This document shows, piece by piece, positions 6,221 to 9,341 of a stretch of DNA of 9,341 nucleotides. Under the pieces are notes generated by a model, which saw only the letters and a list, made by a program, of their open reading frames with translations, was not told where the DNA came from and did not search any database. The translations under genes were made by a program, and so were the position numbers. Every line of letters begins with the position of its first letter. Positions within the stretch are counted from its first letter, which is position 1. The stretch comes from Gallionella sp. (lineage in GTDB: Bacteria > Pseudomonadota > Gammaproteobacteria > Burkholderiales > Gallionellaceae): NCBI GenBank assembly GCA_029850565.1, contig JARCRR010000145.1, positions 1 to 9,341 on the forward strand, in the 5' to 3' direction.

Positions 6221-6859
6221 TTAATGCCGCTGTGGCGCACAAGGATTGGTTGCCGCGCACGGGTTGCGTGCGGCACAGGGATTCTTCGCCGCGCACGGGT
6301 TGGCGCCGGCCATGAAGCCCTTTTGCAGCGATGCTGTGTACGCCGTCAAGGCGGCCAGTTTTTTGCCGTCCCATGGGAGCGGTTTGGCCGCCATCGGCAC
6401 CACCATGCAGAACTGCACCATCTCATCCAGATGCACGGCCTTCACTGCGGACCGTTCATGCGTCATCTGCACATAATGCGGATAGGGCTGGGCGAAGGTG
6501 TTCTGGAATGCCGCATTGCCTTGGTGGCAGGTATTGCACGACATGCCGTTGCTGCTCAGCGCGGTGTCGCCGAACAGTTGTTTGCCGTAGGCGGTCAGAT
6601 CGGCCTGCTTGCGGCGATACGGTTGGTAATTCTTCGGACGCAGCACCAGCCGGGTATCGACGCGCTCCGCCATCGCTGCCGCGCAGGGATTCTTCGCCGC
6701 GCACGGATTTTTCGCGGCACAAGGGTTCGTGCGCGACGAGGCTGGACGCGGAGTACAGGGATTCGCCGGGCGGCAGGGCGCAGCATAGGCCGCGCCGCCC
6801 AGAGACAAGGTCAGCGCGCCGGACGAGACCAGCGCGCGCATCAGGGCAGAGTGTTTCAT
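6221..6859 (-). CDS. Exported c-type cytochrome-like protein with flanking NPCAAK repeats
   Basis: This 212-residue protein has a signal peptide of about 26 residues (cleavage near AYA/AP), so it is periplasmic. The mature protein starts with a Cys-rich zone (C29, then NPC at 33-35, 45-47, 51-53 and 57-59). A class-I-like cytochrome c domain follows, with one heme-binding CNTCH at 108-112 and a possible axial Met near 152 or 156 (FCMVVPMAAKPL). It ends in a second repeat zone with NPC at 187-189, 193-195, 199-201 and 205-207. The repeats have a strict six-residue period (NPCAA plus K, R or T). I know of no established function for this repeat; metal, heme or thiol chemistry is plausible given nine regularly placed cysteines. 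The ATG at 6859 follows AAAGGA at about 7 nt. It lies 18 bp behind the Met-rich membrane peptide gene, most likely in one operon, and ends at a terminator. Confidence 0.82.
   Translation of the reverse strand: MKHSALMRALVSSGALTLSLGGAAYAAPCRPANPCTPRPASSRTNPCAAKNPCAAKNPCAAAMAERVDTRLVLRPKNYQPYRRKQADLTAYGKQLFGDTALSSNGMSCNTCHQGNAAFQNTFAQPYPHYVQMTHERSAVKAVHLDEMVQFCMVVPMAAKPLPWDGKKLAALTAYTASLQKGFMAGANPCAAKNPCAARNPCAATNPCAPQRH
6239..6301 (-). repeat. In-frame 18-bp tandem repeat encoding the C-terminal NPC units
   Basis: Four copies of an 18-bp unit encode NPCAAK, NPCAAR, NPCAAT and NPC at residues 187-207 of the cytochrome. The copies differ at a few bases. The array shares a perfect 23-bp stretch (6276-6298) with the N-terminal array (6684-6706), which suggests duplication or gene conversion between the two ends of the gene. 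Confidence 0.8.
6683..6727 (-). repeat. In-frame 18-bp tandem repeat encoding the N-terminal NPC units
   Basis: Three regularly spaced NPC units with six-residue period (residues 45-59) follow an earlier, separated NPC at residues 33-35. The repeat lies directly before the cytochrome domain and mirrors the C-terminal array, so the heme domain is bracketed by the same Cys repeat on both sides. Confidence 0.78.
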
Positions 6860-6877
6860 ATCGATATCCTTTCGGGC

Positions 6878-7006
6878 TCAGGCCAGGAAAAAGTAGGCGG
6901 CGACGCCGAAGACGGCGAGCAGTACCATGACCAGCATCATCTTTTCATGGATGCACATGCCGGGGGTGGTCTCGCAACTGCTATTCATTTTGCACATCAT
7001 GGACAT
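6878..7006 (-). CDS. 42-residue Met/Cys-rich single-span membrane peptide
   Basis: A short open frame starts at the ATG 7006-7004, 5 nt after a strong AGGAGG, and ends with TGA at 6880-6878. It encodes an N-terminal polar part of about 22 residues (beginning MSMMCKMNSSCE) with Cys at 5, 11 and 18 and His at 20. One hydrophobic span follows (about 23-42, MLVMVLLAVFGVAAYFFLA). Eight of 42 residues are Met. I do not recognise a named family. The composition could serve copper or heme handling, anchor the following cytochrome, or act as a sacrificial scavenger of oxidants, as described for Met-rich peptides such as MrpX of Azospira. The strong ribosome site, the upstream ECF-type promoter and the 18-bp distance to the cytochrome gene argue that it is real. 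Confidence 0.8.
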   Translation of the reverse strand: MSMMCKMNSSCETTPGMCIHEKMMLVMVLLAVFGVAAYFFLA

Positions 7007-7058
7007 TTCGGCCTCCTATTGAGAATGGTTAAGTCACGCTTTGCGACGGTGACGTGCA

Positions 7059-7087
7059 TTGGTCGTGCGAAACGAAAAAACCTTACA
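7059..7087 (-). promoter_or_regulatory. Predicted ECF-type promoter of the Met-rich peptide/cytochrome operon
   Basis: On the minus strand TGTAAGG (7087-7081) and CGACCAA (7065-7059) are separated by 15 nt with a T-rich start. Both heptamers are identical to those upstream of the DUF427-egtB-egtD genes (2849-2878). The end of the -10-like box lies 53 nt from the start codon of the Met-rich peptide, against 55 nt at the other site. Use by the ECF sigma factor encoded at 5563-6126 is inferred. Confidence 0.68.
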
Positions 7088-7099
7088 AACGAAAAACCA

Positions 7100-7128
7100 T
7101 GTAAGGGATCTGCATGTCCAACAACTAA
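7100..7128 (+). promoter_or_regulatory. Predicted divergent ECF-type promoter of the thioredoxin-CcdA-HD-GYP genes
   Basis: On the plus strand TGTAAGG (7100-7106) is followed after 15 nt by CAACTAA (7122-7128), which matches the CGACCAA box of the other two sites at five of seven positions. The -10-like box ends 40 nt before the ATG of the thioredoxin-like gene. The -35-like heptamer forms a perfect inverted repeat with the -35 of the opposite promoter (7081-7087 against 7100-7106, 12 nt between the arms), so the two promoters stand back to back. The weaker -10 match makes this the least certain of the three. Confidence 0.5.
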
Positions 7129-7168
7129 CCCTTGCCGATATGACATCCATTCACTCTAGGAGACTCGC

Positions 7169-7549
7169 ATGAGAACGTTGGTAAAGTTTACGGCCCTGCT
7201 GGCCTTGCTGTTTCCGTTGTTCGCCCATGCCACTGGCGAGCCCTACACCCAGGACAAACTGGACGCCTTGAACAAGTCCGGCAAGCCCGCGCTGGTGTTG
7301 ATCCATGCAGATTGGTGCCCGACCTGCAGGGCACAGGAGAAGATTCTGGATGCCCTGTTGCCGAGCAACGAGTTCAAGGGCATCACCACGCTGCGCGTGG
7401 ATTTTGATACGCAGAAACCCGTGGTCAAGGCATTCGGCGTGCAGTATCAGAGCACGCTTATCGTGTTCAAGGGCGGCAAGGAAGTCGCCCGCGTGACCGG
7501 TGAGACCGATCGCGGGCGCATCGCCGAGTTGCTGCGCAAGGCACTCTAA
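7169..7549 (+). CDS. Exported thioredoxin-like protein lacking the cis-proline
   Basis: This 126-residue protein has a signal peptide of about 21 residues (cleavage near AHA/TG) and a thioredoxin fold with the redox site ADWCPTC (C50, C53). The usual cis-proline before the central beta strand (normally PTLIVF) is replaced by Ser95 in YQSTLIVF; the codon is AGC. The cis-proline normally shapes substrate binding and keeps metal off the active-site thiols. The protein is therefore a periplasmic thiol oxidoreductase with an altered substrate site. The ATG at 7169 follows AGGAG at 6 nt. The CcdA-like gene downstream would supply electrons from the cytoplasm, so a reducing role in the periplasm is likely. 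Substrates are unknown; cytochrome cysteines or oxidised periplasmic thiols are candidates. Confidence 0.88.
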   Translation: MRTLVKFTALLALLFPLFAHATGEPYTQDKLDALNKSGKPALVLIHADWCPTCRAQEKILDALLPSNEFKGITTLRVDFDTQKPVVKAFGVQYQSTLIVFKGGKEVARVTGETDRGRIAELLRKAL

Positions 7550-7681
7550 CGTGTGTGTGCGCTGCATAAGTCTTCCCTCCCGCGAGCGGGAAAACCAGCG
7601 ACTTGGCAGCGGTATTTTGCAGCCTGGTCGAATGGCTAGTTGTCTCACCCAGAGAGTTAGAGAGAGGGAAAGGGTGAAGCG
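7550..7681 (+). other. Intergenic region with small hairpin and purine-rich leader before the CcdA-like gene
   Basis: No gene is visible here. It contains a short perfect stem, TCCCGC (7578-7583) against GCGGGA (7586-7591), without a U-run after it on the plus strand. Near its right end is a GA-rich tract (about 7651-7677) in which TCACCC (about 7645-7650) can pair with GGGTGA (7672-7677). The hairpin and the CT-rich/GA-rich ends resemble a decayed dispersed repeat or a small attenuator, but I cannot distinguish these. The ribosome site for the next gene (GGGTGAAGCG before the ATG) is weak. Confidence 0.3.
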
Positions 7682-8407
7682 ATGGAATTGACCGTAGCTA
7701 GCTACGGCCTGTCGTTCCTGGCGGGCGTGTTGTCCACGCTGTCGCCCTGCGTGTTGCCGCTGGTGCCCATCCTGATGGGTTCGGCGGCGAGTTCGCATCG
7801 TTTTGGCACTTTCGTGCTGGTGGGCGGGTTGATGTTGTCGTTCACGCTGATCGGCGTGGGACTCGGTTCGCTGGGCGGCACCATCGGAGTGGAGCAGGAC
7901 ACCTTGCGCGTTGTCGGTGGCGTGCTGTTGATTGCGTTCGGCGCGGTGCTGGTTTCAGGCACGCTGCAAGAGCGCTTCAGCGCGGCGGTCAGCCGGCTCG
8001 GTGTGGGGCAGGGACTGCTTGCGCGTTTCAATCTGAGCGGCTTGCACGGCCAGTTTCTACTCGGATTGCTGCTGGGCATCGTATGGAGCCCGTGCGTCGG
8101 CCCCACGCTGGGTGTGGCGATCACGCTGGCCAGTCAGGGGCAAGCATTGGCGCAAGTCGCTGCGGTAATGCTGATGTTCAGTCTTGGCGCCGGCTTGCCG
8201 CTGCTCGCCATCGGCATGTTGTCCCGCCAGGCAATGGGCAAATGGCGCGGGCGTATGATGGAAGCCGGGCAGAAGGCCAAGAAGATCTTCGGCGCGGCAC
8301 TGCTGCTGATCGGTATCCTGGTCCTGTCCGGGGCCGACAAATCGTTCGAGAAATGGGCGCTGAACGCGATGCCCGATTGGCTGGTTTCATTGACCAGCCG
8401 CTATTGA
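7682..8407 (+). CDS. CcdA/DsbD-type membrane thiol-disulfide electron carrier
   Basis: This 241-residue integral membrane protein belongs to the CcdA/DsbD transmembrane family, which passes electrons from cytoplasmic thioredoxin to periplasmic thioredoxin-like proteins. The hallmark pair is present: C23 in LSTLSPCVLPLVP and C138 in IVWSPCVGPTLG, in the two symmetrical half-repeats. About six hydrophobic spans are visible (roughly 8-33, 43-66, 76-94, 124-150, 157-180 and 201-217). A short C-terminal tail (about 220-241) follows. Length matches stand-alone CcdA-like proteins. The likely partner is the exported thioredoxin-like protein 132 bp upstream. It may serve cytochrome c maturation or general periplasmic disulfide reduction; the context with a Cys-rich periplasmic cytochrome favours a job in keeping periplasmic thiols reduced. 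Confidence 0.9.
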   Translation: MELTVASYGLSFLAGVLSTLSPCVLPLVPILMGSAASSHRFGTFVLVGGLMLSFTLIGVGLGSLGGTIGVEQDTLRVVGGVLLIAFGAVLVSGTLQERFSAAVSRLGVGQGLLARFNLSGLHGQFLLGLLLGIVWSPCVGPTLGVAITLASQGQALAQVAAVMLMFSLGAGLPLLAIGMLSRQAMGKWRGRMMEAGQKAKKIFGAALLLIGILVLSGADKSFEKWALNAMPDWLVSLTSRY

Positions 8408-8419
8408 AGGGAGGTCGAG

Positions 8420-9259
8420 ATGGCTGAAAAAGAATCGCTGCTTAACACGCTGCTTGGTTTGTCGATGATCGTCGAAGCGCGCGACCCTTACACCGGCGGC
8501 CACCTGTGGCGCGTCTCGCAGTTCTCCAAACTGCTGGCGCAGCAGGCGGGGCTGTCGCGCCGCGAGATCGCCCTGAGCGAAGTTGGCGGCTTCCTGCATG
8601 ACCTCGGCAAAGTCGGCGTACCCGATGCGATCCTCAACAAGCCGGACCGTCTGACCGATGCCGAGTATGCCGTTATCAAGATCCATCCGAGCGTGGGCGG
8701 GCGGCTGCTGGCCAACCATCCTCTCGCCAACTTGGCGCTGGAGGCTGTGGTCGGCCATCACGAACGCCCGGATGGACAGGGCTATCCGCAGGGTATCGCG
8801 GGCGAGGTCATTCCCGTGGTCGCGCGCATCGTCGGCATCGCCGATGCCTTCGATGCCATGACCAGCACGCGTTCCTATCGCAAGGGCATGCCGATGGAAA
8901 AGGCGTTCACCATCGTCGGCAACGAACTGGGCGGCCAGTTCGATGCGCGGCTGGGCCGTGATTTTCTGGCACTGGGGCGTAGCGCGGATGTTGCGCATAT
9001 CGTCGGCCATAGCGAGCCGGGCATTCCGCTGCTGGCGTGCCCGGTGTGCAGCGCCCCGGTGGTGGTGCGTCGCGCGCAGCGTGACGGCGAGTCCGTGTAT
9101 TGCCGTGCCTGCGGCGGCGAATCGCGCCTGCACAAGCAGGACGGATCGCTGCAACTGGAGATGACCGGCCACAAGGGAAATGCGGCCGCTCTCGCGCCGG
9201 ACCACGACCCTGACCTGATCGGCGCGATGGTGGAAGACATCGCACCGCACGTACTGTGA
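8420..9259 (+). CDS. HD-GYP domain phosphodiesterase with C-terminal zinc ribbon
   Basis: This 279-residue protein begins directly with an HD-GYP domain (about 5-185), the family that hydrolyses cyclic di-GMP in the cytoplasm. All metal and signature residues seem present: H60-D61 and K64 in FLHDLGKVGVPD, H89, H113-H114 with ERPDGQGYP (GYP at 121-123), and DAFDAMTSTRSYRKGMPMEKA (D142). There is no receiver or PAS domain in front. A second part contains CPVC (207-210) and CRAC (228-231), a four-Cys zinc-ribbon-like module, then an acidic tail. This module may sense metal or oxidant, or bind a partner. The ATG at 8420 follows GGAGGT at about 4 nt and lies 12 bp after the CcdA-like gene, so it is in the same operon. 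The link between redox genes and c-di-GMP turnover is inferred from order only. Confidence 0.9.
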   Translation: MAEKESLLNTLLGLSMIVEARDPYTGGHLWRVSQFSKLLAQQAGLSRREIALSEVGGFLHDLGKVGVPDAILNKPDRLTDAEYAVIKIHPSVGGRLLANHPLANLALEAVVGHHERPDGQGYPQGIAGEVIPVVARIVGIADAFDAMTSTRSYRKGMPMEKAFTIVGNELGGQFDARLGRDFLALGRSADVAHIVGHSEPGIPLLACPVCSAPVVVRRAQRDGESVYCRACGGESRLHKQDGSLQLEMTGHKGNAAALAPDHDPDLIGAMVEDIAPHVL

Positions 9260-9268
9260 GGCGACATC

Positions 9269-9341
9269 ATGAGTACACAGTTGAACAATACCATCGAGAT
9301 CAATGGCCGGTCGGTGTCGGTGGAATGGACAAGCGCCGCGG
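9269..9341 (+). CDS. Start of an unrecognised protein (partial, cut by window end)
   Basis: An ATG at 9269-9271 with GAGG 7 nt upstream opens a frame that runs to the window end and encodes MSTQLNNTIEINGRSVSVEW followed by TSAA. It begins only 9 bp after the HD-GYP stop, so it probably belongs to the same operon. The 24 residues visible do not identify a family. Confidence 0.6.
   Translation, partial: MSTQLNNTIEINGRSVSVEWTSAA

Noticed and set aside
6224..7159. Plus-strand open frame of about 311 codons across the cytochrome, Met-rich peptide and promoter region
   Set aside because: Antisense to a gene with signal peptide and CxxCH, and runs through the divergent promoter region; no ribosome site of note.
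8387..9250. Minus-strand open frame opposite the HD-GYP gene
   Set aside because: Complete shadow of a gene with all HD-GYP signature residues.
1..9341. tRNA, rRNA, CRISPR array, insertion sequence or integrase
   Set aside because: No cloverleaf, repeat-spacer array, transposase or terminal inverted repeats were visible on either strand.

Overview
This window looks like a chromosomal segment from a GC-rich proteobacterium. A betaproteobacterium of the Gallionellaceae/Nitrosomonadales type is my best guess, from codon choice and the mix of gene families; no rRNA or taxonomic marker is present, so this is inference. Almost every gene is a redox or stress-defence function, and the genes lie in two divergent blocks that meet at about 7010-7168.

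Minus-strand block, read from right to left. First come a 42-residue Met/Cys-rich single-span membrane peptide (6878-7006) and an exported c-type cytochrome whose heme domain is flanked by NPCAAK repeats (6221-6859). A rho-independent terminator follows (6169-6202). Next are an ECF sigma factor (5563-6126), a 58-residue HxxxCxxC zinc-binding anti-sigma-like protein (5384-5560) and an RclR-like AraC regulator with a Cupin_6-type N-terminal domain (4478-5377). Then come an AhpD-like protein (3768-4349) and a membrane-anchored redoxin (2887-3753). Last are a DUF427 protein (2504-2794), EgtB (1252-2496) and EgtD (254-1252), the central enzymes of ergothioneine biosynthesis.

Plus-strand block. An exported thioredoxin-fold protein (7169-7549), a CcdA/DsbD-type membrane electron carrier (7682-8407), an HD-GYP phosphodiesterase with a C-terminal zinc ribbon (8420-9259) and the start of an unrecognised gene (9269 onward). 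The window also opens with the last 24 codons of an unrecognised plus-strand gene (2-76), convergent with egtD.

The main result of reading the intergenic DNA is a bipartite motif, TGTAAGG-N15/16-CGACCAA. It occurs on the minus strand upstream of the Met-rich peptide/cytochrome genes (7059-7087) and again upstream of DUF427-egtB-egtD (2849-2878). Its last base lies almost the same distance from the start codon in both cases (53 and 55 nt). A related copy, TGTAAGG-N15-CAACTAA, points the other way toward the thioredoxin-CcdA-HD-GYP genes (7100-7128). Architecture and spacing fit ECF sigma promoters. The simplest model is that the sigma factor encoded in the middle, held by its zinc-binding partner, drives three surrounding operons. 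That would join ergothioneine synthesis, a sacrificial Met-rich membrane peptide, an NPC-repeat cytochrome and periplasmic thiol reduction into one oxidant-response regulon (singlet oxygen, peroxide or reactive chlorine are candidate signals). The motif is seen directly; the regulon and the signal are inferred.
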